Positions 25,194 to 33,856 of a stretch of 64,000 bases of DNA are shown here, piece by piece (position 1 is the stretch's first letter; each line of letters begins with the position of its first letter). Where the stretch lies: NCBI RefSeq assembly GCF_000620805.1, contig NZ_KK211187.1, positions 901,957 through 965,956 on the forward strand. The letters are read 5' to 3'. Source of the stretch: Exiguobacterium undae DSM 14481. GTDB taxonomy: Bacteria > Bacillota > Bacilli > Exiguobacteriales > Exiguobacteriaceae. The notes beneath the pieces were generated by a model. It made no database searches. It saw only the letters and a program-made list of their open reading frames with translations, and had not been told where the DNA came from. The position numbers and the translations under genes are program-made.

Positions 25194-26753
25194 ATGGGAA
25201 CACTGTATGTGAACGGCGTCATCCGGACGATGACACATGAAAATGAGGTTCAACCGGCGATGTTTGTCGAAGAGACGAGAATCATTGCAATGGGAGAAGA
25301 GGGTACGCTGCGCCGACGGTTCGGAAGACGTGTGACGACGATTGTCGATCTTAACGGGAAAGCTGTCTACCCGGCGTTTACAGATGCGCATATTCATTTG
25401 ATTGGTTACGGAGAAGCCATCGGACGGGTGGATGCCTCTAGTTATGCAACATTAGATGAACTGGGGAAAGCTTTTGTTCAGGCGGAAGCCGTCAATGGTT
25501 TGCACGTAGCGGAAGGCTATGATGAGACGAAACTGGACCGTGCACCGACCAAGGCATGGTTAAATCAATTGTTCCCAACTGAACCGGCGTTGCTAAAACG
25601 GACGGATCGTCACACGGTACTCGTCAACGATGTCTTGTTCAAACAACTCGGATACAAGGCATCGACGGTCATCGAAGGCGGTAAGATCGGTTTGCTCGAG
25701 ACCGGTGAAGCGGATGGTTTCTTGTACGATGCAGCAATCGAACCGTTGTATGCTTTGCAATCGGGATCGGTCGAACGGAATAAGGCCTCACTCCGATCGG
25801 CCATCAAGAACTTGTATCGTTACGGCATCATTGCTGCCCATACAGAAGATTTGGCATACCATGGTGAGTTATCGGAAGTATTACAAGCGTACCGGGAAGT
25901 GACGGAAGAAACAGGATTCCATGCCCACCTGCTCGTTCATCATTTGGTCGTCGATCAATTCATCCAAACGAATCCTGAGTTACCGCCGACCTTGTCGGTT
26001 GGTGCGATGAAACTCTTTGTCGACGGGGCATTGGGTGGACGGACGGCGTTACTTGGAAGAGGGTATTCAGATGACGCGACGACACGCGGCATCGAAGTCC
26101 ATTCACCGGAACAACTGGAACAACTCGTCAAACGAGCCCGGAGCTACGGCTTTACGGTCGCAGCACACGTCATCGGTGACTTGGCGATCGAACGTTTTGT
26201 GACGGTCCTTGAGAAGTATCCGGCACCAAAAGGAACACGCGACCGAATCATCCATGCAACGGTCGTCCGTCCGGAACTCTTGGCCCGGATTCGGAAGCTC
26301 CCTGTTTTAATTGATGTTCAACCGGTCTTCCTGCTCGACGATGCCGACTTTGCGCAAGACCGTCTCGGGTTGAACCGGCTGGACTGGGCGTATCGTCTGA
26401 AGTCACTGGCGGAAACGGGGGCTCTTCTGTGCGGCGGATCGGATGCACCGATTTCGGATCCTGATGTTCGACGTGCCCTCTATGCAGCGACGACTGGAAC
26501 AGCGGGCAATGTTAATAAGACGAACGAAGTCCTGTCGATGTACGAAGCTTTACTCCTGTTCACGAAAAATCCGCATATCGCAACCGATACACATGGACGA
26601 AAAGGAATGTTGCTTCCGGGATACGATGCGGACTTCGTCATCTTTGAACAAGACTTCTATTTATTACGGGGAGAAGACATTTTACGAAACCAGCTCGTTG
26701 AGACGGTTCAAGCGGGAAAAACCGTTTTCCAAGCGGATCCCGTCTTACGGTAA
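25194..26753 (+). CDS. ytcJ: YtcJ-type amidohydrolase
   Basis: The 519-residue protein belongs to the amidohydrolase_3 group of metal-dependent hydrolases (YtcJ, N-substituted formamide deformylase-like). Metal-binding motifs are TDAHIHLIG (HxH, near residues 63-71), VAAHVIGD and IHATVV (later His), and GGSDAPI (Asp). The N- and C-terminal segments form the small beta domain (GTLYVNGVIRTM; GMLLPGYDADFVIFE). The substrate is unknown. The start follows AAGGGAG. Its stop is only one base from the stop of the convergent MerR-type gene. Confidence 0.88.
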   Translation: MGTLYVNGVIRTMTHENEVQPAMFVEETRIIAMGEEGTLRRRFGRRVTTIVDLNGKAVYPAFTDAHIHLIGYGEAIGRVDASSYATLDELGKAFVQAEAVNGLHVAEGYDETKLDRAPTKAWLNQLFPTEPALLKRTDRHTVLVNDVLFKQLGYKASTVIEGGKIGLLETGEADGFLYDAAIEPLYALQSGSVERNKASLRSAIKNLYRYGIIAAHTEDLAYHGELSEVLQAYREVTEETGFHAHLLVHHLVVDQFIQTNPELPPTLSVGAMKLFVDGALGGRTALLGRGYSDDATTRGIEVHSPEQLEQLVKRARSYGFTVAAHVIGDLAIERFVTVLEKYPAPKGTRDRIIHATVVRPELLARIRKLPVLIDVQPVFLLDDADFAQDRLGLNRLDWAYRLKSLAETGALLCGGSDAPISDPDVRRALYAATTGTAGNVNKTNEVLSMYEALLLFTKNPHIATDTHGRKGMLLPGYDADFVIFEQDFYLLRGEDILRNQLVETVQAGKTVFQADPVLR

Positions 26754-26754
26754 G

Positions 26755-27519
26755 TCAGCGTGTTTGGGTGTAAACCGTAATAGCCGCTGCGTAGAAATCG
26801 GCTAAGCCCGGTTCATACGTTTCATAGTAGTTTCGGAAGCGTTGATCGGTGACATAAAGCTGTCCGAGCGACTGAAAATGAGTAAGGTCGCATGGATAAT
26901 AATGCTGGTCGATGAAAGCGTGTTGATCCCGGACGACTTGCTGGACTTCCGGATCGTGAACGGGACGGTGAGTCCGGTACAACCGGGTCAACCGTTGATC
27001 CAACTGTTTGTGTTGCAGGCTCAATTGTTCTGCTTCTTGTGGACTTCGCCGTTGTTGGCGGATTTGACTGATTCGGTAGGCCTCGGTTTCGGCATAGTGT
27101 GTTTTTACTTCTTCGGCATGTTGCGCTTCAAGCGCGGTGAGTTCTTCGTGACGGAGACCACGGAAAAGTTGCTCATCGTTCATGTTGATTCCTCCTTCAA
27201 TCGATTGTAGTGTCTGAGTGGCTAAATCAATCAAGGTCTGATAGTGCAGGGCGGTTTCCTGCAGACGTTGAATTTGATCCCGCAGGACGGCGCTTGCTTC
27301 CATCCGGTTGCCTTCGAGGAGGTGAGGGATTTGAGACAGCGGGACATGCAGTTCGCGGTACAACAAAATCTGTTGCAAACGGTGAAGCTCGGTCCGGGAA
27401 TAACGGCGGTGACCAGCCGGAGTCCGGTGGCTGGGAGTAAGCAAACCAATGCTTTCGTAATGGTACAGAGTTCGTTTTGAGACTCCGGCCAGCCGAGCCA
27501 ATTGTTGCGTTGAATACAT
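26755..27519 (-). CDS. MerR-family regulator with TipAS-like domain
   Basis: The 254-residue protein has a MerR winged helix (YSTQQLARLAGVSKRTLYHY, about 2-21, then GLLTPSHRTPAGHRRYS), a coiled-coil linker (about 75-110), and a C-terminal TipAS-like domain (about 140-250) with FIDQHYYPCDLTHF and YETYEPGLADFY. TipAS domains bind thiopeptides or other bulky ligands covalently or tightly through a conserved Cys; a Cys is present in YYPCD. The start is the ATG at 27519 after AGGAGG. The regulated genes are not evident; it is convergent with ytcJ. Confidence 0.88.
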   Translation of the reverse strand: MYSTQQLARLAGVSKRTLYHYESIGLLTPSHRTPAGHRRYSRTELHRLQQILLYRELHVPLSQIPHLLEGNRMEASAVLRDQIQRLQETALHYQTLIDLATQTLQSIEGGINMNDEQLFRGLRHEELTALEAQHAEEVKTHYAETEAYRISQIRQQRRSPQEAEQLSLQHKQLDQRLTRLYRTHRPVHDPEVQQVVRDQHAFIDQHYYPCDLTHFQSLGQLYVTDQRFRNYYETYEPGLADFYAAAITVYTQTR

Positions 27520-27572
27520 GTCTGACACCTCCTGGTTATGATGATAAGGGGTGACGTAACGGAACAGGCAAT

Positions 27573-27602
27573 AAAAAAATCTGCCAAACGGCAGATTTTT
27601 TT
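27573..27602 (-). terminator. Terminator after nadK
   Basis: A perfect stem of 12-13 bp (AAATCTGCC with GGCAGATTT inside A/T runs, loop AAAC, 27573-27602) lies directly before the nadK stop on the minus strand. Confidence 0.9.
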
Positions 27603-27605
27603 ATT

Positions 27606-28421
27606 TTATAAGAACGAACGTTGGATTTTATGCCAAAATGTATTGTTTGTTAATTTAACGGTCTTCAATTCTTTTTCGGATAACTGGATATCGACCGAAT
27701 CGGTCCGTTTCAAACTGAGTGCTTCGTTGTCCATTCCGATGATCGGATAGTCATTGCCGTCTTCGATGATGCGCAGAGACAGTTTACGACCACGGTTCAA
27801 GAGGAACGCCGATCCGAGTGTCCGGTAGCGGTTATTGTTGACGGATGCGATTTCACTGACTTGGAGACAGTGAATCAATGGGTCGACAATCGCACCTGAC
27901 AAGGATTTGTTGTAAGCTGTGGAACCGGTTGGTGTTGAGATGACCATACCGTCACCACGGAAGGTCTCGAACAGGAAACCATCGATGTACACTTCAATGG
28001 CGAGTGATTTAATGATGCTTGATTTGACGGAACATTCATTCAGGCAAAGCATCCCCGGACCACCATTGATTGAAGCTTCCAGAAGCGGATAACGACGGAC
28101 TTCAATTTCTCCATTCGAAGCACGGTTCCCGGTTTCTTTGAAAATCGCCTCAACGGACGACAAATCGTTGATGTCAAAGTCACAATAAAACGAATTTGGT
28201 CCTTCGGCAAAACCAACGTAAATGGCATCTTCTCGGAATCCTGTAAAGCGGGCGGCTTGTAGGAACGCACCATCTCCGCCAATTGAAACGATGATGTTGG
28301 CTTGTTTATGATCCTGGACGACATTCAATCCATACCGATTTCCTACTTCAATCAGTTTACGTACCTGTGTCTCGTGTCTTTGTTTATTACGGTAATACAG
28401 GTAAACATTGTTTCGAGCCAT
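27606..28421 (-). CDS. nadK: NAD kinase (NadK2 type)
   Basis: NAD kinase phosphorylates NAD to NADP. The 271-residue protein has the GGDG motif (IIVSIGGDGAFLQAAR), the LNE segment (MLCLNECSVKSS) and the glycine-rich TPTGSTAYNKSLSGA. Bacilli have two NAD kinases; position near tpx and ytxK fits the second, ytdI/nadK2. The start is the ATG at 28421 after AAGGGGGAA; the TTG at 28427 is closer to the binding site and less likely. Confidence 0.95.
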   Translation of the reverse strand: MARNNVYLYYRNKQRHETQVRKLIEVGNRYGLNVVQDHKQANIIVSIGGDGAFLQAARFTGFREDAIYVGFAEGPNSFYCDFDINDLSSVEAIFKETGNRASNGEIEVRRYPLLEASINGGPGMLCLNECSVKSSIIKSLAIEVYIDGFLFETFRGDGMVISTPTGSTAYNKSLSGAIVDPLIHCLQVSEIASVNNNRYRTLGSAFLLNRGRKLSLRIIEDGNDYPIIGMDNEALSLKRTDSVDIQLSEKELKTVKLTNNTFWHKIQRSFL

Positions 28422-28516
28422 GGTCAATTCCCCCTTGAAAGCGTTTCATGAACTCCTTCATTATACCTGTATTTAAGATAAATCGGTACTGATAGCTGAG
28501 GGCAGCGGAAGAAATC

Positions 28517-28545
28517 TTGTTTTACCGTCCGTGTGTTTTTATAGT
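28517..28545 (+). promoter_or_regulatory. SigA-type promoter of tpx
   Basis: TTGTTT (28517-28522), a 17-bp spacer and TATAGT (28540-28545) lie 45 bases before the start codon. Confidence 0.6.
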
Positions 28546-28590
28546 AGAATAGGACAGGACTTAGAATCTATCGGGAAATGGGGAATTGAC

Positions 28591-29091
28591 ATGGCAACAT
28601 TTAAAGGGAATGACATCACATTAATCGGAACACCGGTTGAAATCGGACAACAAGCACCAGATTTCGAGGTATTGGCAAATGACCTTTCACCTGTGACACG
28701 CGATACATATGCAGGCGTCCGGATTATCAGCGTCGTTCCATCTATCGACACAGGTGTCTGTGATGCACAAACTCGTAAATTCAATGAAGAAGCTGCAGGA
28801 ATCGAAGGTGTAACGGTACTGACGATTTCGAACGACTTGCCATTCGCCCAACGCCGTTGGTGTGCATCAAGCGGACTGGATAACGTCGTGACGTTGTCGG
28901 ATCACCGTGATCTGTCATTCGGGACGCAGTACGGTGTCGCGATTGAAGAACTTCGTTTGTTGGCCCGTTCGGTGTTCGTCATCGATGCGGCGAATGAAGT
29001 CGTATACGCGGAGTACCTCGAAGAGTCGACGAACGAAGTCGATTTCGAATCTGCTCTTGCCGCAGCGAAACGTGCAAAAACGACGAAGTAA
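28591..29091 (+). CDS. tpx: Thiol peroxidase Tpx
   Basis: Tpx is an atypical two-cysteine peroxiredoxin reducing peroxides with thioredoxin. The 166-residue protein has the peroxidatic Cys57 ([11 protein letters not shown]) and the resolving Cys91 (RRWCASSGL) at the family spacing. The true start is the ATG at 28591 ([10 protein letters not shown]), not the TTG/ATG codons further upstream. It lies between nadK and ytxK as in B. subtilis. Confidence 0.96.
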   Translation: MATFKGNDITLIGTPVEIGQQAPDFEVLANDLSPVTRDTYAGVRIISVVPSIDTGVCDAQTRKFNEEAAGIEGVTVLTISNDLPFAQRRWCASSGLDNVVTLSDHRDLSFGTQYGVAIEELRLLARSVFVIDAANEVVYAEYLEESTNEVDFESALAAAKRAKTTK

Positions 29092-29097
29092 GAATAG

Positions 29098-29125
29098 TTT
29101 ACAAACGGTGTAAAACCGCTACAAT
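29098..29125 (+). promoter_or_regulatory. Possible promoter between tpx and ytxK
   Basis: TTTACA (29098-29103), a 16-bp spacer and TACAAT (29120-29125). The transcript would run at once into the hairpin at 29141-29171. Confidence 0.5.
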
Positions 29126-29140
29126 GAAGATAATGAGAAA

Positions 29141-29177
29141 AAACGGCTCCCAAGAAGTGCGGGGGCCGTTTCGTTTT
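29141..29177 (+). terminator. Terminator or attenuator hairpin after tpx
   Basis: AAACGGCTCCC (29141-29151) pairs with GGGGGCCGTTT (29161-29171), followed by a T tract interrupted by C and G. It lies 24 bases before the ytxK start. Confidence 0.65.
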
Positions 29178-29194
29178 GAAAGGATGGAATACAG

Positions 29195-30103
29195 ATGGAA
29201 GCTTTAGAAAAGTTATATAAAGAACTGACACAACAAACACGTAAATTAGAACGTGATCTGGACATGCCGTATTTAGAAGCCTTGACGGAAGTCATCGATC
29301 GACTGAATGAGCGGCATACGGAAAATGTGGAATCCGAGACGGTACGTAAAGCGGTCTCACTCGCAATTCTGGAAGGGATGAAGCAGGCGCAGCCGAATCA
29401 CTTGCCGACGCCGGACAGCGTTGCCTTGTTTGCGGGTTATTTAATCGGGAAATTAATCAAGAAGGACGATGTCCGTCTGCTTGATCTTGGAAGCGGGACC
29501 GGCGGGATGTTGCATGCCGTCCTCAGTCAGCTGCCGAAAGATACCGTCGCAGAAGCGGTCGAGGTAGATGAGACGTTAATCCGTTTATCGGCGTCGGTCA
29601 CGGAACTGCTTGATTATCCGGTCAACTATACGCATCAGGATGGACTGCGCCCGCTCTTGCTGGATCCCGTCGATCTGGCGATGGCAGATTTACCGATCGG
29701 TTATTATCCGGATGAAGAAGCAGCGAAGACGTATGTCTTACAGCGGGAAGAAGGGATGAGTTACAGTCATTTTCTTTTGATTGAACAAGCCATGAATTAC
29801 GTGAAGCCGGGCGGATTCGGCGTGTTCGTCATTCCGAACGGATTGTTCCAACATGATACAGAAGGAAAACTGAAACAGTATTTCGAAACAAAAGCTCATG
29901 TCATCGGTATTCTCCAGTTGCCTTTGACGATGTTTAAACAAGAACAAGCTGCGAAAAGTTACTTGATCGTCCGAAATCATCTGGCAGGTGTGACGATGCC
30001 GAAACAAGCATTATTGGCAGAGCTGCCGTCCTTTACCGATGCCCGTGCCTTTGGCGGAATGGTGAAACAGATTGATGAATGGATTAACACAGAATTAAAA
30101 TGA
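29195..30103 (+). CDS. ytxK: Class I SAM-dependent methyltransferase YtxK
   Basis: The 302-residue protein has an N-terminal helical region (about 1-85) and an N6-adenine-type methyltransferase fold: SAM loop LLDLGSGTGGMLHAVL (about 90-105), then the catalytic-type motif DLPIGYYP in place of NPPY (about 169-176) and a C-terminal half (VKPGGFGVFVIPNGLF). It resembles the modification subunit of type I restriction enzymes but is a stand-alone housekeeping-type protein. Its substrate is unknown. It lies between tpx and ackA as in B. subtilis. Confidence 0.9.
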   Translation: MEALEKLYKELTQQTRKLERDLDMPYLEALTEVIDRLNERHTENVESETVRKAVSLAILEGMKQAQPNHLPTPDSVALFAGYLIGKLIKKDDVRLLDLGSGTGGMLHAVLSQLPKDTVAEAVEVDETLIRLSASVTELLDYPVNYTHQDGLRPLLLDPVDLAMADLPIGYYPDEEAAKTYVLQREEGMSYSHFLLIEQAMNYVKPGGFGVFVIPNGLFQHDTEGKLKQYFETKAHVIGILQLPLTMFKQEQAAKSYLIVRNHLAGVTMPKQALLAELPSFTDARAFGGMVKQIDEWINTELK

Positions 30104-30224
30104 AATGCGCAAAGTGATTGAAATCTGTTGTTAATTTGACTATTCTAGTGTAGAACAGAAATAGAGCAAGACTCATACAGATGTGAATGTCTACTGATTT
30201 CGAATGGAAAAGGGGAAATAAATC

Positions 30225-31436
30225 ATGGCAAAGATTATGGCAGTAAACGCCGGTAGTTCGTCGCTTAAGTTCCAATTACTTGAGATGCCGAATGAGACGA
30301 TGATTGCAGTTGGTTTAGTAGAACGTGTCGGAAAAGACGACGCAATCTTTACGATTAAATATGGTGAAGGACAGAAGTTTACGGATGTTCTTCCACTTGC
30401 TACACATAAAGAGGCCGTTGAATTGTCACTTGAGAAATTGATGGAATTTGGCATCATCTCATCGTATGACGAAATCAAAGGTGTCGGACATCGTGTGTTA
30501 CACGGAAAAGAAAAGTATGCTGATTCTGTTGTCATTACAGAAGAAGTCATGCAAGACATCGAATCATATACAGAGCTCGGTCCATTGCACATTCCACCAA
30601 ACTTGATCGGAATCCGTGCGTTCCAAGCGATTTTACCAGATGTACCACAAGTGGCAGTCTTCGATACGGCTTTCCACCAAACGATGCCGGAAGAAAACTT
30701 CCTGTACAGCCTTCCGTACGATTACTATACGGAGTACGGCATTCGGAAATACGGTTTCCACGGTACAAGCCATAAGTATGTCACGGAACGTGCGTCTGAA
30801 TTATTAGGTCGTCCGTTACAAGACCTCCGTTTGATCTCATGTCACCTCGGTAGTGGTGCTTCGATTGCTGCAGTCGCAGGCGGAGAATCACTCGATACGA
30901 CAATGGGCTTCACACCGCTTGAAGGAATCACGATGGGGACACGTTCTGGTTCGCTTGACCCGGCCTTGATTCCATTCTTGATGGAGAAAACAGGAAAAAC
31001 GGCAGAAGATGTCTTGAACGTCATGAACAAAGAGTCTGGTATTTACGGTCTTTCTGGTCTCTCAAGTGATTTACGTGATGTTGAGTCGGCAGCGACAGAA
31101 GGAAACCACCGTTCAGAGATGGCACTCCGAATCTTCGCAAACCGAATCCATGGATACATCGGACAATATGCGGCAGAGATGAATGGCGTTGATGCGATCA
31201 TCTTCACAGCAGGTGTTGGTGAAAACTCTGATTCGATTCGCGAGCGTGTTTTACGCGGGCTTGAATTCATGGGCGTTTACTGGGATCCATCCCTCAACAA
31301 CGGCGCACGTGGTGAAGAATTGTTCATTAACTATCCGCATTCGCCGGTCAAAGTCATCATCATTCCAACAAACGAAGAATTGATGATTGCCCGTGATACG
31401 GTTCGTATCGGTGGTTTGGTCGAGCAAAACGCTTAA
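30225..31436 (+). CDS. ackA: Acetate kinase
   Basis: AckA converts acetyl phosphate and ADP to acetate and ATP in overflow metabolism. The 403-residue enzyme begins [16 protein letters not shown] (signature 1), has [11 protein letters not shown] and [11 protein letters not shown] (signature 2), and the nucleotide-binding [17 protein letters not shown]. The start follows AAAGGGGAA. A possible promoter is TTGTTA and TAGAAC 17 bp apart in the 121-bp gap upstream. I found no convincing cre there, although ackA is CcpA-activated in Bacillus. Confidence 0.97.
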   Translation: MAKIMAVNAGSSSLKFQLLEMPNETMIAVGLVERVGKDDAIFTIKYGEGQKFTDVLPLATHKEAVELSLEKLMEFGIISSYDEIKGVGHRVLHGKEKYADSVVITEEVMQDIESYTELGPLHIPPNLIGIRAFQAILPDVPQVAVFDTAFHQTMPEENFLYSLPYDYYTEYGIRKYGFHGTSHKYVTERASELLGRPLQDLRLISCHLGSGASIAAVAGGESLDTTMGFTPLEGITMGTRSGSLDPALIPFLMEKTGKTAEDVLNVMNKESGIYGLSGLSSDLRDVESAATEGNHRSEMALRIFANRIHGYIGQYAAEMNGVDAIIFTAGVGENSDSIRERVLRGLEFMGVYWDPSLNNGARGEELFINYPHSPVKVIIIPTNEELMIARDTVRIGGLVEQNA

Positions 31437-31457
31437 AATGAACAGCATATGACTTTT

Positions 31458-31494
31458 TGTCCCGTTCCAGCTTCTGTTGGAGCGGGACATTTTT
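31458..31494 (+). terminator. Terminator after ackA
   Basis: TGTCCCGTTCCA (31458-31469) pairs with TGGAGCGGGACA (31478-31489), one G-T pair, then five T. Confidence 0.9.
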
Positions 31495-31650
31495 ATGTCC
31501 TTTGAACCGGATTTCAGCATCGATCAAAACACGATGAATCGGCTCGCGATTATTTTCTATTACAGGCGTTGTCATATAAAAATACAAAAAAAGAAAGTTA
31601 AACGTCAATTTGACGTAATAAACACTCAAAACTGAAAAAAATGAGTCTTT

Positions 31651-31667
31651 TGTAACACGATAGTAAT
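31651..31667 (+). promoter_or_regulatory. WalR-like direct repeat
   Basis: TGTAAC, five bases, AGTAAT matches the WalR (YycF) box TGTWAH-N5-TGTWAH at 11 of 12 positions. It lies about 120 bases before a cell-wall gene of the kind WalR controls in B. subtilis. Confidence 0.4.
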
Positions 31668-31771
31668 AAAGGCGTCATCTTTTTGTGGTCTATATGTAAC
31701 GGCACTGCTCCATTTTGTCATGTATATTAATGTAAGTTACAAAACAGGGACAATTATGGAGGAGAGATTAC

Positions 31772-32374
31772 ATGATGAAACGGATACTCGCTAGTGTTTT
31801 AGCAGTCTTGTTAGCACTCAGTTCGTTTGCAGGTCTTCAAGCGGAAGCTGCAGCCAAAAAAAATGTTAAGTCGTCGGTCGATAGCCTAGTTGTTCGTCAG
31901 AAAGCAACAACGTCGTCTAAGAAACTTGGTCTTTTATATAAGAATCAAACATTACCGTACAAAGCAAAAACAGGAAACTGGTACAAAGTCAGCTACAAAG
32001 GTAAAACAGCGTACTTAAGTGCCCGTTACTCAAAAGTCGTAACCAGTTCTTCTAAAAAACAATCAACGGGTGGCTGGAAAACACTCACGAATGTCAGTGC
32101 TACAGCATACACACCGTATGATCCAGGCAGTGGTAACTTAACGGCAATCGGTTGGAACATCAAGAGCTCTAAAAAGAAAGTCGTCGCAGTTGACCCACGT
32201 GTCATTCCGCTTCGCTCAACAGTAAAAGTGTATTACAAAGGGAAATTAAAAGGGACGTACACAGCAGCTGATACGGGTGGTGCCATTAAAGGGAAAAAGC
32301 TTGATATCCTTTACTACTCACGCTCTGAAGCATTTGACTGGGGTCGTCGTAACGTCACCGTTAAATTCAAATAA
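31772..32374 (+). CDS. Secreted SH3-3D domain cell-wall protein
   Basis: The 200-residue protein has a signal peptide (MMKRILASVLAVLLALS, cleaved near AEAAA), a bacterial SH3 domain (about 30-90, VVRQKATTSSKKLGLLY, GNWYKVSYKGKTAYLSARY) and a C-terminal 3D domain (about 105-200) with the catalytic-type aspartates in AVDPRVIPLRSTV and AADTGGAIKGKKLDI. It is basic. Such proteins (YocH-like) act on peptidoglycan outside the cell; SH3 probably binds the wall. The start follows GGAGGAGAG. It is a single gene with a terminator. Confidence 0.9.
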   Translation: MMKRILASVLAVLLALSSFAGLQAEAAAKKNVKSSVDSLVVRQKATTSSKKLGLLYKNQTLPYKAKTGNWYKVSYKGKTAYLSARYSKVVTSSSKKQSTGGWKTLTNVSATAYTPYDPGSGNLTAIGWNIKSSKKKVVAVDPRVIPLRSTVKVYYKGKLKGTYTAADTGGAIKGKKLDILYYSRSEAFDWGRRNVTVKFK

Positions 32375-32380
32375 TCCGTC

Positions 32381-32416
32381 AGATCTATTGCACATCGGTG
32401 TAATAGATCTTTTTTT
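32381..32416 (+). terminator. Terminator after the SH3-3D gene
   Basis: AGATCTATTGCAC (32381-32393) pairs with GTGTAATAGATCT (32398-32410), one G-T pair, then T run. Confidence 0.9.
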
Positions 32417-32425
32417 GATCAAAAA

Positions 32426-32451
32426 AACACTCCACCCGCAGGTGAAGTGTT
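32426..32451 (-). terminator. Terminator after the UspA gene
   Basis: On the minus strand AACACTTCACC, loop TGCG, GGTGGAGTGTT is followed by a T run (32451-32426 and beyond). Confidence 0.9.
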
Positions 32452-32472
32452 GAAAAATAGTAATGAGTGCGG

Positions 32473-32910
32473 TTAAAGACGGACAATCAAGACGTCACAT
32501 TTGGCGTAACGGGTAATGCTTTCGGATACACTACCGATAAAGAAGCGTTCTACAGCGTTTAATCCGGTGGCGCCACAGATGATCAAATCCACATTGTGGT
32601 TGGGGGCGAGTTTCTTGGCGATGGTTACTTTAGGAGAACCGTATTCAATTGCGACTTCAACATCTTTGACACCGCGTTCTTGTGCGGTTTTGACATAGTC
32701 ATCCAGTAATTCCTTGGCGTACGATTCGGCGCGTTCTGTAATCGTCCGGTCATAGGCTTCGACGGTCGCGAAAGTCCGTGTATCGATGACGTGTGCAATG
32801 ACAAGTTTGGCATCGTTTCGAAGTGAGACGTCAATCGCCGTTTCAAAAGCACGTTCTGCCTCTTTTGAACCGTCGACTGCTACTAAAATGTTATGATATA
32901 CAATTGCCAT
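32473..32910 (-). CDS. Universal stress protein (UspA family)
   Basis: The 145-residue protein has the single Usp fold: strand 1 NILVAVDGSKEAERA (about 7-21) and the ATP-binding signature GATGLNAVERFFIGSVSES (G-2x-G-9x-G-S/T), so it is the nucleotide-binding type. Its specific job is unknown. On the minus strand an extended -10 (TGG then TATAAT, 32961-32953) lies about 45 bases upstream. It is divergent from the SDR gene. Confidence 0.94.
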   Translation of the reverse strand: MAIVYHNILVAVDGSKEAERAFETAIDVSLRNDAKLVIAHVIDTRTFATVEAYDRTITERAESYAKELLDDYVKTAQERGVKDVEVAIEYGSPKVTIAKKLAPNHNVDLIICGATGLNAVERFFIGSVSESITRYAKCDVLIVRL

Positions 32911-33063
32911 TCTGTATCCATCCCTTCGTATTCAGCTGATTCTTACACCCTTATTATACCATTCCCTCAATTGGAAGATGACGAACATTTAAGGAGATTT
33001 AAAAATTGTTCTTCCTCAAAGGAACCCGTAAGATGGAAGGAGATGAAAGGAGGCGATGCCACG

Positions 33064-33789
33064 ATGAGGCACGCATTGATTACAGCAGGAACAAAAGGGC
33101 TCGGGGAGATGGTGACCCGCCGCCTGCTCGAAGAAGGGTGGCACGTGACGGCACTTCATCGCTCGAAACCAACCTTCGAGCACGAACGTTTACACTTGAT
33201 TGAAGCGGATGTGACGAAACAAGACGAATTATTGAGCGCCGTAGAGCAAACAGTGGAGAAACACGGACGCATCGATGCCTTGATCTTAAATGCAGGACCG
33301 TATATCTTTGAACGGAAGTCGCTTGTCGATTATTCGGATCAAGAGTGGAATGAAGTCGTAACCGGAAATCTGACGGCTAGCTTTTGGTTGTTACGAAAAA
33401 TTCTTCCGATTATGCGCGAGCAACACTACGGACGGATTGTTACATACGGTTTTCCGGAGAGTGCATCAGCGCCTGGATGGATTGACCGGGCAGCATTCGC
33501 AGCCGCTAAAAGTGGGATGGTCAGTTTGACGAAAAGTGTAGCGCTTGAGGAGGCGGGGCATGGGATCACCGTGAACATGGTCAATCCGGGTAATATCGTG
33601 GGTGAGAACAAATCGAAACGGATTGAGCAGGCAACGGCAGACGATCAGACGCCGGTTGGACGGACAGGTGTCGGGGAAGATATCGCCCGTGCCATCTCGT
33701 TTTTACTGGCGGAAGAATCCAGTTTGATTACTGGGGCAATCCTGGATGTTACAGGCGGCGTCAACGTCGTCCATCAATCGCGTCAATGA
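33064..33789 (+). CDS. SDR-family protein with Phe at the catalytic Tyr position (YtkK-like)
   Basis: The 241-residue protein has a short-chain dehydrogenase fold: cofactor loop ITAGTKGLGEM (about 6-16), LILNAGPYIF (NAG motif), and the late helix segment. Where the family has YxxxK, the sequence reads AAFAAAKSGMVSLTKS; the codon is TTC, so Phe replaces the catalytic Tyr while Lys is kept. The usual catalytic Ser region is also odd (TYGFPESASAPG). It may not be a normal oxidoreductase. Position near ackA suggests the YtkK group. The start at 33064 follows AAAGGAGG; earlier in-frame starts would overlap the uspA promoter. Confidence 0.82.
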   Translation: MRHALITAGTKGLGEMVTRRLLEEGWHVTALHRSKPTFEHERLHLIEADVTKQDELLSAVEQTVEKHGRIDALILNAGPYIFERKSLVDYSDQEWNEVVTGNLTASFWLLRKILPIMREQHYGRIVTYGFPESASAPGWIDRAAFAAAKSGMVSLTKSVALEEAGHGITVNMVNPGNIVGENKSKRIEQATADDQTPVGRTGVGEDIARAISFLLAEESSLITGAILDVTGGVNVVHQSRQ

Positions 33790-33816
33790 TTTTAGGAGAA
33801 AAGTTCGAAGATAGGA

Positions 33817-33855
33817 TAACAGGGTCCATTCCGTTTTTCGGAATGGACCCTGTTA
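33817..33855. terminator. Bidirectional terminator, 17-bp perfect stem
   Basis: TAACAGGGTCCATTCCG (33817-33833) pairs exactly with 33839-33855 around a TTTTT loop, between two convergent genes. Confidence 0.85.
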
Positions 33856-33856
33856 T

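Larger units (their letters stand above)
31437..31771 (+). other. 335-bp intergenic region upstream of the secreted 3D protein
   Basis: It holds the ackA terminator, a stretch of A/T-rich sequence, a WalR-like direct repeat at 31651-31667, and further TGTAA-type motifs near 31700-31740. No coding frame with a binding site was found. Confidence 0.6.
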
